Of a DNA stretch of 34,996 nucleotides, positions 7,583-15,377 are shown in pieces. Both the position numbers and the translations under genes were made by a program. Below the pieces are notes generated by a model that worked only from the letters and a program-made list of their open reading frames with translations, was not told where the DNA came from and did not search any database. Every line of letters starts with the position of its first letter. Position 1 is the first letter of the stretch. Source of the DNA: Chloroflexota bacterium (GTDB taxonomy: Bacteria; Chloroflexota; Anaerolineae; UBA4142); the NCBI GenBank assembly GCA_016215025.1, contig JACRMI010000112.1, forward strand, positions 1 to 34,996, written 5' to 3'.

Positions 7583-10015
7583 ATGGTACAGAGTCCTGCG
7601 GATATAGCACGCATATTGGGCAACGAGCGAAAAAAATGTCAAGACAACCTGGTCATACGTGGCTTGGAAAAGTTCATTCACAACTGGAGTCAACAGCAGA
7701 AAGAACAAAGCACACCACAGAATGCCCGCCTAGCCAATGAACTGGTGACCACTTTGCAGGGCTACTCGACTGCCTCCGTCGAAGCGCGCCGGGAAATGAT
7801 CGATCGCGCACTTGCGATTTTGCAGAATGGACCGACGACAACTGCACCCGAAGAATCGGAATCGATTGAAGAGGAAGAAACCGCTGTCGATGATTCGATG
7901 GACGATTTTGAGGACGAAGCGCCAGCGATTAGAAATGCACCTCGGACACCACCTGCCCTGGGCTTGGGACTCACCGCCGATGTGCAGCGTCTGCAAAACG
8001 TCGGTCCCGCTCATGCGAAAAAACTTTATCGCCTCGGTATTCATGTCGTTGGCGATTTACTTTATCATTTTCCCCATCGCTATGACGATTACAGCCAGCT
8101 CAAGACCATCAGCGAATTGATGTATGGTCAAGAGGTCACGCTTATCCTGACCGTCTGCGAAACCAAGATGCGCCAAGTCCGCAACCACTTGACGATCACC
8201 AATGTTCTTCTCGCCGATACCACCGGCACGATCCAAGCGACTTTTTTCAATCAGACGTGGCTCCAACAACAGTTTAAATCAGGTCGGCGGATCGTCATCA
8301 GCGGACGGGTTGACCGAGACCTGGGTCATCTCACATTCAAGTCTCCCGATTGGGAACCCCTCAGCAAAGAACTGATTCACACAGCGCGCATCGTCCCCAT
8401 CTATCCGCTCACGGAAGGGTTGACCAGTCGCTGGGTTCGCCGACTCATTGCGAACGTCCTCGAATATTGGGGCGACAAAGTTCCCGATCCACTACCCCAA
8501 GAAATCCGCGAAAAAGAAAATCTCGTCGACTTGACCACCGCGCTGCGCGAGGTGCATTTCCCCACATCGTTTGAAAAGATGAAGGATGCACGCCGCCGCC
8601 TCGCCTTCGACGAATTCTTGTTGATTCAACTCGGCGTCTTGCGTCAGCGGCGTCAGTGGCGCGAACAACCGGGGCGCGCGTTGCCTGTCGATGACAAGAT
8701 CATCACCAATTTTCTTTCGTCGTTGCCATTTAAACTGACAGGCGCACAGCAACGCGCGATGAACGAAATCCTCGCCGACATTCAAAAATCGCAGCCCATG
8801 AGCCGCTTGCTTCAAGGGGATGTCGGTTCTGGCAAGACCATCGTGGCAGCAACGGCGATAGTTACGGCAATCGCCAATGGCACCCAAGCGGCGCTCCTCG
8901 CGCCCACCGAAATCCTCGCCGAACAACATTTCAAAACTTTGTCCCGCGTGTTTGAATCGCTTCCGAATGCGCCACGAATTAGACTGCTCACGGGCAGTCT
9001 CAAGAATCGCGAGAAGCAAGAGATTCGCGATCAAATCTCATCAGGCGAAATCGATGTGGCCGTCGGCACACATGCGCTGATTCAAGAAGATGTCGAATTT
9101 AAAGACCTGGGACTCGCCGTTATCGACGAGCAGCATCGCTTTGGCGTGGAACAGCGCGCGACAATTCGCTCCAAAGGTTTTCATCCGCACATTCTCGTGA
9201 TGAGCGCTACGCCAATTCCGCGCACGCTGGCGCTCACCGTTTACGGCGACCTCGATCTATCGATCATCGATGAAATGCCGCCGGGTCGCCAGATCATCAA
9301 GACGCATTGGTTGCAGCCGCGGGATCGCGAGCGCGGGTATGCGTTCATTCGCAAACACGTTCAAGAAGGCGAGCAAGCTTTTGTCATCTGCCCACTCATC
9401 GAAGAATCGGAAAAGATCGACACCGATGCAGCCGTTGCCGAGTATGAACATCTTCGCAAAAACGTTTATCCCGACTTGCGTGTTGGACTGATTCACGGTA
9501 AACTAAAGCCAGCAGAAAAAGATGGGACGATGAATAAATTCCGCGACCGCGAGATCGACGTTCTCGTCGCCACCTCCGTGATCGAAGTCGGTATCGATGT
9601 GCCGAATGCGACCGTGATGATGATCGAAGGCGCAGATCGATTTGGCTTGGCGCAGCTCCATCAATTCCGTGGACGCGTGGGGCGTGGACAAAAGCAATCG
9701 TCCTGTCTATTACTCGCGGAGAAAAAAGAAAGTGCAGGCGACGAACGCCTCAAGGTCATCGAATCGACCCAGGATGGTTTCCGCTTGGCAGAAGAGGATT
9801 TGAAATTGCGCGGACCTGGCGAATTTTTCGGCACACGCCAGTCGGGTCTGCCCGATCTGAAAATTGCCAAGCTGAGCGACATAAGCATTTTGGAAGAGGC
9901 CCGTCGCGTCGCCCAAGGTATTTTCGACCGTGATCCCAATCTTGCCGCACCGGAACATCAAGTGTTGGGACAACGCGTCGCCGAATTTTGGAAGGGTAAG
10001 GGAGACCTAAGTTGA
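7583..10015 (+). CDS. recG: ATP-dependent DNA helicase RecG
   Basis: A superfamily 2 helicase that remodels stalled replication forks and Holliday junctions. It is 810 residues, about 120 longer than the E. coli protein because of an N-terminal helical extension with an acidic stretch (residues about 92-113, rich in Glu/Asp). Next come the wedge/OB domain, Walker A GDVGSGKT (412-419), the DEQH box (515-518), MSATPIPRT, and the motif VI region HQFRGRVGRG. A GAGGGA site precedes the ATG. It overlaps coaD by 4 bases (TTGA). Such N-terminal extensions occur in RecG of several non-proteobacterial phyla; the role here is not known. Confidence 0.96.
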   Translation: MVQSPADIARILGNERKKCQDNLVIRGLEKFIHNWSQQQKEQSTPQNARLANELVTTLQGYSTASVEARREMIDRALAILQNGPTTTAPEESESIEEEETAVDDSMDDFEDEAPAIRNAPRTPPALGLGLTADVQRLQNVGPAHAKKLYRLGIHVVGDLLYHFPHRYDDYSQLKTISELMYGQEVTLILTVCETKMRQVRNHLTITNVLLADTTGTIQATFFNQTWLQQQFKSGRRIVISGRVDRDLGHLTFKSPDWEPLSKELIHTARIVPIYPLTEGLTSRWVRRLIANVLEYWGDKVPDPLPQEIREKENLVDLTTALREVHFPTSFEKMKDARRRLAFDEFLLIQLGVLRQRRQWREQPGRALPVDDKIITNFLSSLPFKLTGAQQRAMNEILADIQKSQPMSRLLQGDVGSGKTIVAATAIVTAIANGTQAALLAPTEILAEQHFKTLSRVFESLPNAPRIRLLTGSLKNREKQEIRDQISSGEIDVAVGTHALIQEDVEFKDLGLAVIDEQHRFGVEQRATIRSKGFHPHILVMSATPIPRTLALTVYGDLDLSIIDEMPPGRQIIKTHWLQPRDRERGYAFIRKHVQEGEQAFVICPLIEESEKIDTDAAVAEYEHLRKNVYPDLRVGLIHGKLKPAEKDGTMNKFRDREIDVLVATSVIEVGIDVPNATVMMIEGADRFGLAQLHQFRGRVGRGQKQSSCLLLAEKKESAGDERLKVIESTQDGFRLAEEDLKLRGPGEFFGTRQSGLPDLKIAKLSDISILEEARRVAQGIFDRDPNLAAPEHQVLGQRVAEFWKGKGDLS

Positions 10016-10539
10016 CCACTGCCGTTTATCCTGGCTCGTTCGATCCCATTCACTACGGACACATCGACATTGCCAAACGCGCTGCTAAAATTTTCGACAC
10101 GGTGATTTGGGCAGCGTACGACCGTCCGATGAAGAACTTGATGTTCAGCACCGAGGAGCGCATTGCGTTCATGCGCGAAGCCGCCAAGGATTTTCCGAAC
10201 ATCAAGGTCATGCCGTATCATGGACTCACCGTCCAGTTTGCGCGCAGCATAGGCGCAACGGTCATGGTACGCGGTTTACGTGTCACGTACGATTTTGAAA
10301 TCGAATACCAGACCGCCTTGACCAATCGCCAGCTTGCCGAAGACATCGACACGATTTGCTTGATGACCTCGCTCAAGTACGCGTTCGTCAGTTCATCGAC
10401 CCTGAAAGAAGTGGCGTTTCTGAATGGTCCCATCTCGACGATTGTGCCGCCGTTTGTGGAAGAAGCGTTACGCAAGCGCCTGGCTCAACTCGGCGAAGAC
10501 CACGACGAAAAAGTAAAAATCGTTTCTTTAAGAGAATAA
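10012..10539 (+). CDS. coaD: Phosphopantetheine adenylyltransferase
   Basis: A 175-residue nucleotidyltransferase catalysing the penultimate step of coenzyme A synthesis (ATP plus 4'-phosphopantetheine to dephospho-CoA). It shows YPGSFDPIHYGH with the catalytic HxGH (His14 to His17), RGLR for substrate binding and VSSSTLKE (the S-S-S-x-[LI]-[KR]-E block). The TTG at 10012 shares bases with the recG stop (TTGA), with GGGAG upstream, implying coupled translation. The C-terminal tail is slightly longer than in E. coli. It supplies CoA near the fatty-acid genes. Confidence 0.95.
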   Translation: MTTAVYPGSFDPIHYGHIDIAKRAAKIFDTVIWAAYDRPMKNLMFSTEERIAFMREAAKDFPNIKVMPYHGLTVQFARSIGATVMVRGLRVTYDFEIEYQTALTNRQLAEDIDTICLMTSLKYAFVSSSTLKEVAFLNGPISTIVPPFVEEALRKRLAQLGEDHDEKVKIVSLRE

Positions 10540-10540
10540 A

Positions 10541-10622
10541 AATCGGAAGTTGGGGATTGGAAGTTGGAACGCGCATTCGGCTGTTTCCAATTTCCAACAT
10601 CCAACTTCTAACATCCAACAAG
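10541..10622. repeat. Intergenic repeat built of GGAAGTTGG-type words
   Basis: The left half has GGAAGTTGG twice; the right half has the complements TTTCCAAC, ATCCAACTTC and ATCCAAC. The two halves can fold back into a long imperfect hairpin. It fills the gap after coaD and reaches almost to the next start codon. Confidence 0.6.
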
Positions 10623-10629
10623 AAAGGGG

Positions 10630-11145
10630 ATGGTAGCCATAGACGTCTTATACTTGGTTGACCGCTTGGAAGCCCTATTGAACAAAGGGTGGCGCGTCCC
10701 CATGACGACCAAGACCATGATCGACGAGGATGAATTTCTGGACATTGTCGATCAGATGCGCATTGCATTTCCAGAAGAGATCAAGCAAGCCAAGAAGATC
10801 GTCCAGGACCGTGACCGCATCACCGCGCAGGCACAGGAAGAAGCGGCTCGCATCGTCGAAATGGCGAAAGAAGATTCGGCGCGTTTGACCAACGAACACG
10901 CTGTCACCAAATCGGCGCAGGCAGCGGCAGCCCAAATCAATCTGCAAGCGCGCGCAGCAGCCGATTCGACGCGCCAAGGCGCGGATGATTACGCGACCCA
11001 AGTCCTCAAGACTTTGTCAAGTCGCTTGGAGCAAATGATGCAGCAAATTGCGACGCTGCAAAATCAAGTGACCAACGGATTGACGGTCATCGAAGGACAA
11101 GGCACCTTGGAAGTTCCGACCGAGGAAACGCAACAGAATTCTTGA
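10630..11145 (+). CDS. Coiled-coil ATPase-like/DivIVA-like protein
   Basis: A 171-residue protein of the uncharacterised group often labelled 'ATPase' or F0-subunit-b-like and found between coaD and the YceD gene. The N-terminus VLYLVDRLEALL and the block DEFLDIVDQMRIAFPEEIKQAKKI are the recognisable part. Residues about 60-150 form a long Ala/Gln/Glu-rich coiled coil. There is no P-loop, so the ATPase name is not supported by motifs. The only in-frame ATG near the homology start is 10630, with AAAGGGG directly against it, an unusually tight spacing. The next promoter overlaps its last codons. Confidence 0.75.
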   Translation: MVAIDVLYLVDRLEALLNKGWRVPMTTKTMIDEDEFLDIVDQMRIAFPEEIKQAKKIVQDRDRITAQAQEEAARIVEMAKEDSARLTNEHAVTKSAQAAAAQINLQARAAADSTRQGADDYATQVLKTLSSRLEQMMQQIATLQNQVTNGLTVIEGQGTLEVPTEETQQNS

Positions 11146-11170
11146 CACATCGGGATGTCCTGCCTATAAT
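11142..11170 (+). promoter_or_regulatory. Consensus sigma-70 promoter of the yceD-rpmF unit
   Basis: TTGACA (11142-11147), an exact 17-bp spacer and TATAAT (11165-11170): a perfect match to the consensus in both hexamers. The -35 box overlaps the stop codon of the preceding gene. Transcription should start near 11177, leaving a leader of about 100 nt. Confidence 0.85.
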
Positions 11171-11202
11171 GGGCAACGTTTCCCATTTGATCCACTAGTC
11201 TG

Positions 11203-11264
11203 AGAAACCCGTTTTCTGTGCGCATTTTTTTCGTTCTACTCGAATTAGGAGAAAACGGGTTTCT
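11203..11264. repeat. 15-bp inverted repeat in the yceD leader
   Basis: AGAAACCCGTTTTCT (11203-11217) and AGAAAACGGGTTTCT (11250-11264) are perfect complements around a 32-nt loop. In RNA they form a long stem about 25 nt after the predicted start, ending 16 bases before the YceD ATG. It resembles AGAAACC-type dispersed repeats; a related palindrome occurs at 16339-16372. Confidence 0.75.
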
Positions 11265-11280
11265 GAGCTCGAAGAAATTT

Positions 11281-11814
11281 ATGCGATATAACGTTGCCCA
11301 ATTACTAAAGGAATCAACCGGTCAAATTCGCCAGCATACGTTGCACGAAGACATTAGCCAACTCGATCCCGACATCACGCCGTTGACCACACTCGACGGT
11401 AATGCACAAATGATTCGGACCGCCGATGGCGTGTTGGTTATGGCAAAATTGCATACATCGCTGGAGTTGACCTGCGTCCGCTGCCTGGAAAAATTTTCGT
11501 TACCACTCAAGTTCGAATTGGAAGAAGAATTTCGTCCGACCATCGACATCGTGACCGGCGCGACGTTACCAATTACGGACAATGATGAAGCGGCGACCCG
11601 CATCGACGAGCATCACGAACTCGACTTGTCGGAAGTTGTGCGGCAGGATTTGTTACTCAATATTCCGCAAAAGCCAATCTGCCGTTCGAAATGTTTGGGC
11701 TTGTGCCCCAACTGTGGCAAAAACCGGAATGAAGGATTGTGTGACTGCAAACACGACGAAATCGATCCGCGCTGGCAGGCGCTCGCCGAATTATTGAATA
11801 AAGATAAGGAATAG
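11281..11814 (+). CDS. yceD: YceD family protein (DUF177)
   Basis: A 177-residue DUF177/YceD protein. This family is almost always encoded just before rpmF and is linked to 23S rRNA/large-subunit biogenesis in plants and bacteria; the molecular role is not settled. Seen here are the cysteine pair CVRC in the middle and the C-terminal CRSKCLGLCPNCG block followed by LCDC, all typical of the family, possibly metal binding. I use ATG 11281 (MRYNVAQLL) because an upstream in-frame GTG at 11218 would translate the inverted repeat. The ribosome binding site is weak (GAAGAAA). Confidence 0.88.
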   Translation: MRYNVAQLLKESTGQIRQHTLHEDISQLDPDITPLTTLDGNAQMIRTADGVLVMAKLHTSLELTCVRCLEKFSLPLKFELEEEFRPTIDIVTGATLPITDNDEAATRIDEHHELDLSEVVRQDLLLNIPQKPICRSKCLGLCPNCGKNRNEGLCDCKHDEIDPRWQALAELLNKDKE

Positions 11815-11891
11815 ATACTCAGCCTAACGTCACGCGGAGCGTGAGCGAAGCGAAGAATCTCAATCTTCCAATTGCGAGAGTCTTCGTCGCC

Positions 11892-11948
11892 TCGCCACTA
11901 AAGGTGGCGCTCGTCACCAAAGGTGGCGCTCGTCACCAAAGGTGACGC
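11892..11948 (+). repeat. Three tandem copies of a 19-bp palindromic unit
   Basis: Units 11892-11910, 11911-11929 and 11930-11948 have the form TCGTCACCAAAGGTGGCGC, each nearly self-complementary around AAAGG. They are flanked by a further inverted pair, GTCACGCGGAGCGTGAG and CTCACGCTCAGCGTGAC. The block lies between yceD and rpmF and may be an expanded intergenic repeat. Confidence 0.8.
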
Positions 11949-12000
11949 AATTGCTCCTCACGCTCAGCGTGACATCATTCTCGAAAGGAATTTTTGGACC

Positions 12001-12201
12001 ATGCCACCTCTACCAAAACGGAAATTATCTAAAGGACGACGAGACCGCCGCCGTAGCCATCTGGCGATGAAAGCGACCGCGCTCACGGCTTGCCCGAATT
12101 GCCACAAGATGCGCCTGCCGCATCATGTCTGCCCTTACTGCGGACATTACGCCGGCGAAGAAGTTTATACGGTCGAGCAAAAACCCGCGCGCAAGTCGTA
12201 A
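12001..12201 (+). CDS. rpmF: 50S ribosomal protein L32
   Basis: A 66-residue basic protein of the large subunit. It begins MPPLPKRKLSKGRRDRRR and has the zinc-ribbon pairs CPNC and CPYC, so it is the four-cysteine zinc form. The ATG at 12001 is chosen over an upstream in-frame ATG (11923) because family similarity begins here and GAAAGGAA lies 10 bases ahead. It follows yceD, the classical rpmF partner, and is closed by a terminator, so yceD-rpmF is likely one transcript. Confidence 0.95.
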   Translation: MPPLPKRKLSKGRRDRRRSHLAMKATALTACPNCHKMRLPHHVCPYCGHYAGEEVYTVEQKPARKS

Positions 12202-12234
12202 AGCGGGTGCGTCGTTATTCCCATGCGATGATTG

Positions 12235-12281
12235 AGGGGTCTGGCAAATCTGTGCGCGTACGATGAGCCAGACCTCTTTTT
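12235..12281 (+). terminator. Rho-independent terminator after rpmF
   Basis: GGTCTGGC (12238-12245) pairs with GCCAGACC (12267-12274), followed by TCTTTTT. Confidence 0.8.
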
Positions 12282-12307
12282 ACGATTTCAATTCTGGGAG
12301 ATATTAG

Positions 12308-12586
12308 ATGGCAAGCAAACAGACCAAGAGCAAAGAAAAATCCATGCCCACCCTCGCTGCCGAGATTCAGAGCGCACTCGAAAAAGTGCTCGGCAAAGGG
12401 AACGTAGTTGATTGGTCGCTCGAACTCACCACCACCAATTCCAAGTTTGCTGCGCTTGGGCGCACGAACCAGCGGTATCTCTCCAGCGACAAATTCCGCT
12501 TTGTCTATGGCGAGGGCGATAAGGAATTGTCCGTTACCGCGCTTGAAGATGAGATGACGGATGATTTTGAGTCGATACCATTCTAA
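12308..12586 (+). CDS. Hypothetical protein, 92 residues
   Basis: Not recognised. GGGAGA precedes the ATG at good distance, which supports real translation. The protein is small and soluble. It has a Lys/Ser-rich N-terminal tail (about 14 residues), a likely amphipathic helix (TLAAEIQSALEKVLGKGN) and then a strand-rich part with LSSDKFRFVYGEGDKELSV. It ends in an acidic tail. It lies between the rpmF terminator and fabD, 24 bases ahead of fabD, so it may share a transcript with fabD. Confidence 0.65.
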   Translation: MASKQTKSKEKSMPTLAAEIQSALEKVLGKGNVVDWSLELTTTNSKFAALGRTNQRYLSSDKFRFVYGEGDKELSVTALEDEMTDDFESIPF

Positions 12587-12610
12587 CATCGATGCTATGA
12601 TGAGGACTGC

Positions 12611-13531
12611 ATGACCAGCGCTTTAGTTTTTCCAGGGCAAGGCTCGCAATACGTCGGCATGGCGCAAGATTTGTGCGCCGAATATCCAGAAGCGCGCGCG
12701 ATTTTCGATCAAGCAGACGCAGCGCTTGGCTTTGCGCTGTCGTCGGTGTGCTTTGGCGGACCTGAAGCAACGCTGACCGATACGATCAACGCGCAACCCG
12801 CGTTGCTGACGCACAGCATTGCCGTTTTCCGCGCGCTGCAAAAATTAAAAGCCGATGCGTTGCCCGCGTTTGTAGCGGGTCATTCGCTCGGCGAGTATTC
12901 CGCGCTTGTCGCCGCTGATGCAATCGATTTTGTGGATGCGGTCAAGCTCGTGCGCGAACGTGGTCGATTGATGAAAGAAGCTGGCGAAAAAAATTCTGGC
13001 GCGATGGCAGCCGTCATGGGCATCGATAATGCTGCGCTTGAAGCGGTCTGCGCCGAGGCAGGCGTCCAAATCGCCAACTATAATTCGCCCGGACAAACCG
13101 TTATCTCGGGTGCGAAAGAGGCGCTGAATCGTGCGGTTGAACTTGCGAAAGCACGTGGCGCAAAACGAGCAATTGTTCTCGCCGTCAGCATCGCATCGCA
13201 CTCGCGCTTGATGGAATCTGCCGCGCGCGAATTCGCTTCCGCGGTTGCGAGCACTCCGATTTGCGCACCGAAAATTCCAGTGATTTCGAATGTCACCGCA
13301 CAGCCGCTCACCAGTGCCGAAGAAATTCGCCACGAACTCGTCGCGCAATTAACGTCGTCGGTGCAATGGATCAAGTCGGTCGAATACATTGCCGCGCAAG
13401 GTGTAACCAAGTTCGTCGAAGTCGGACCGAAAGACGTGCTCGTGGGTTTAATCAAGCGAATCAGCAAAGATGTGTCCGCCGTTGCGGTCGGCGATGTGGC
13501 GAGTGTGAAAGCGTTTGTGGAAGCGCCATAG
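12611..13531 (+). CDS. fabD: Malonyl CoA-acyl carrier protein transacylase
   Basis: A 306-residue enzyme moving malonyl groups from CoA to acyl carrier protein, the entry step of type II fatty-acid elongation. It shows FPGQGSQ (oxyanion Gln11), the nucleophile motif GHSLGEY (Ser92) and the catalytic His197 in ASHSRLM, where most family members have AFHSPLM. Length is normal. GAGGA stands before the ATG. The usual plsX and fapR neighbours are missing and no acpP lies between this gene and fabG, so the acyl carrier protein must be encoded elsewhere. Confidence 0.95.
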   Translation: MTSALVFPGQGSQYVGMAQDLCAEYPEARAIFDQADAALGFALSSVCFGGPEATLTDTINAQPALLTHSIAVFRALQKLKADALPAFVAGHSLGEYSALVAADAIDFVDAVKLVRERGRLMKEAGEKNSGAMAAVMGIDNAALEAVCAEAGVQIANYNSPGQTVISGAKEALNRAVELAKARGAKRAIVLAVSIASHSRLMESAAREFASAVASTPICAPKIPVISNVTAQPLTSAEEIRHELVAQLTSSVQWIKSVEYIAAQGVTKFVEVGPKDVLVGLIKRISKDVSAVAVGDVASVKAFVEAP

Positions 13532-13598
13532 AATATAATTCAATGCTGAGGCCGATTCACTTCGCGTAACTCGATTGATCCAGTTTTCACCTTTCTGA

Positions 13599-13621
13599 GT
13601 AGGACGTTTGTAACGTCCTAC
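13599..13621. repeat. Short perfect palindrome (GTAGGACGTT type)
   Basis: GTAGGACGTT (13599-13608) and AACGTCCTAC (13612-13621) form a 10-bp stem with a 3-nt loop. There is no T-run after it; it looks like a dispersed repeat but may slow transcription leaving fabD. Confidence 0.7.
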
Positions 13622-13714
13622 GAACTTCGCTAACAAAGTCATTCTAGTTGTAGATGCACTGAATCAATTTGTAAGGAGTTGCTCATGCGTCCAGAAACGC
13701 ACCCATAGCGAAAT

Positions 13715-13782
13715 GAAAATGGGCAACTCGTAGGGCAAGTCTCCGACTTGCCGAGCAAGTGGGACACTTGCTCTACATTTTC
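13715..13782 (+). repeat. Multi-stem palindromic element upstream of fabG
   Basis: An outer stem GAAAATG (13715-13721) / CATTTTC (13776-13782) and GTAG (13730-13733) / CTAC (13773-13776) enclose two hairpins. The first is GGCAAGT (13734-13740) / ACTTGCC (13746-13752) and the second GAGCAAGT (13753-13760) / ACTTGCTC (13766-13773). As RNA this is a three-way junction ending just before the fabG ribosome binding site (GGGAG). As DNA it resembles the other dispersed palindromes here. Confidence 0.7.
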
Positions 13783-13798
13783 AAGGGAGTAGTTTAGA

Positions 13799-14539
13799 AT
13801 GAATCTCTCTGGCAAGGTCGCACTCGTCACCGGCGCATCACGCGGAATTGGACGCGCCTGCGCGCTCAAGCTGTCGTCGCTTGGCGCTAAAGTGGTCGTG
13901 AACTATAGCAAGAATCAAGCCGCCGCTGATGAGGTCGTCGCCGCGATCAAAGCAAACGGCTGCGAAGCCATCGCCGTTCAAGGCGACGTGAGCCAGTTCG
14001 TTGCTGCACAGTCCGTCGTCAAAGCGACGCTTGATGCGTTCGGACGGCTCGACATTTTGGTGAATAACGCCGGGACCACGCGCGACACCTTGCTCGCCAT
14101 CATGAAAGAAGAAGAATTCGATACCGTGATTCAGACGAATCTGAAAAGCGTCTTTAACATGAGCAAAGCCGCGCTGCGCCAGATGATGAAGCAAAAGTAC
14201 GGACGCATCGTCAACATGACATCCGTCGCGGGCATCGTCGGCAACCCAGGACAGACAAATTACTCGGCGTCGAAAGCGGGCATTATCGGATTTACCAAAG
14301 CGATGGCAAAAGAATACGGCGGTAAAAATATTTACGTGAATGCTGTCGCGCCAGGATATATTCCAACCGATTTGACAAACGTACTTCCGCAAGAAATCAA
14401 AGATGGCATCGTCAAGCTCACTGCGCTCGGACGCATGGGCACGCCAGAAGAAATTGCGAACATCGTGGCATTTCTCGCGTCAGACGATGCGAGCTACATC
14501 ACCGGTCAGGTCATCGCCGCCGATGGTGGAATGACGTAA
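13799..14539 (+). CDS. fabG: 3-oxoacyl-[acyl-carrier-protein] reductase
   Basis: A 246-residue short-chain dehydrogenase/reductase that reduces 3-oxoacyl-ACP with NADPH. It has the cofactor loop TGASRGIG (residues 11-18), NNAG (89-92), and the catalytic residues Asn114, Ser142, Tyr155 and Lys159 (YSASK). The position after fabD supports FabG over other SDR roles. GGGAG stands before the ATG. The 267-bp gap from fabD holds two palindromic elements, so fabG may be expressed with or apart from fabD. Confidence 0.93.
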   Translation: MNLSGKVALVTGASRGIGRACALKLSSLGAKVVVNYSKNQAAADEVVAAIKANGCEAIAVQGDVSQFVAAQSVVKATLDAFGRLDILVNNAGTTRDTLLAIMKEEEFDTVIQTNLKSVFNMSKAALRQMMKQKYGRIVNMTSVAGIVGNPGQTNYSASKAGIIGFTKAMAKEYGGKNIYVNAVAPGYIPTDLTNVLPQEIKDGIVKLTALGRMGTPEEIANIVAFLASDDASYITGQVIAADGGMT

Positions 14540-14548
14540 GGAGGACTC

Positions 14549-14911
14549 ATGTCTGCAATGGAAGAAAATCTCGGAAACGTTACAATTGCTCCGGATGTCT
14601 TGGTGCAACTCGTGCGCCTAACCACTCTTGCTACGCCGGGCGTCGCACGCTTTGCGCCAAACTTTTCTAACAACATGCGTCGCTTGTTCGGTGGCAAATC
14701 AGGCGAAGGAATTGAAATTCAGGTTCAAGACCACAATGTTGCGATTGACGTTTACATTGTTGCCGAACCAGACGCGCAAATGTTGCCGCTAGGTCATGCG
14801 CTTCAGCGAGAAATCAGCCGTGCCATTCAAGACGTGGTCGGAATGCCCGTCACCGAAATCAACATTCACATCGAAGATGTTGCCGATCGCTTACCTGCCC
14901 CAACCGCATAA
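14549..14911 (+). CDS. Asp23/Gls24 family protein, second copy
   Basis: 120 residues with the family pattern (GNVTIAPDVLVQLVRLTTLATPGV near the start, split here only by description; C-terminal TEINIHIEDV). A strong AAGGAGG site sits 4 bases before the ATG, and the gene starts 9 bases after the fabG stop. In Firmicutes an Asp23 gene often lies directly before nusB, as it does here. Compared with the copy at 3692 the middle is more basic (NNMRRLFGGKSGEG). A role in envelope homeostasis is family knowledge, not visible in sequence. Confidence 0.88.
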   Translation: MSAMEENLGNVTIAPDVLVQLVRLTTLATPGVARFAPNFSNNMRRLFGGKSGEGIEIQVQDHNVAIDVYIVAEPDAQMLPLGHALQREISRAIQDVVGMPVTEINIHIEDVADRLPAPTA

Positions 14912-14935
14912 CGTTTTTATCGCCAAGAGGTACTT

Positions 14936-15358
14936 GTGAAAGTTCGACGTCAAGCCCGTGAAATTGCTCTGCAAGCCCTTTACGAAATCGATTGCGCTGG
15001 ACACACCTCGACACTCACGCTCAATCATCTTATCGAAGATGAGAAATTATCCGACGAAGGCAAGGACTTTGCGACTGCCCTCGTCGAAGGTGTCTTGAAA
15101 TGCAAAGCCCAGCTCGACGAAATCATCGCCAAGCACGCACCCGAGTGGCCCGTCGATCAACTCGCGATCGTCGACCGGAATATTTTGCGCATCGCATTGT
15201 ACGAGTTGCAAAGTAATCCCGATGTGCCAATCAAGGTCGCGATCAACGAAGCAGTCGAGTTGGCAAAAACATTTGGCAGCGACACTGCGCCACGTTTCGT
15301 CAACGGCGTGCTCGGCACATTTTTGCAGGCGCATCCCGCGGGTGAACTGCGTCGCTAA
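14936..15358 (+). CDS. nusB: Transcription antitermination factor NusB
   Basis: A 140-residue all-helical RNA-binding protein that acts with NusE at boxA sites in rRNA transcription. It begins with the typical RRQAREIALQALYEID and contains WPVDQLAIVDRNILRIALYE and VAINEAVELAKTFG, the family signatures. It starts with GTG (14936) with AGAGG 6 bases upstream. It lies 24 bases after the Asp23 gene and 19 bases before the TPR gene, suggesting one transcript. Confidence 0.95.
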   Translation: MKVRRQAREIALQALYEIDCAGHTSTLTLNHLIEDEKLSDEGKDFATALVEGVLKCKAQLDEIIAKHAPEWPVDQLAIVDRNILRIALYELQSNPDVPIKVAINEAVELAKTFGSDTAPRFVNGVLGTFLQAHPAGELRR

Positions 15359-15377
15359 TTACGATACAGGAGTCCAT

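Noticed and set aside
11218..11280. Longer YceD protein starting at GTG 11218
   Set aside because: This part translates the right half of an inverted repeat, and family similarity begins at 11281.
11923..12000. N-terminal extension of L32
   Set aside because: It translates the 19-bp tandem repeat; L32 proteins begin at the MPPLPKRK position.
13684..13707. A seven-codon ORF (MRPETHP) with a good AAGGAG site upstream of fabG, like a leader peptide
   Set aside because: No run of regulatory codons and no terminator/antiterminator pair tied to it; it lies within repeat-rich sequence and is most likely chance.
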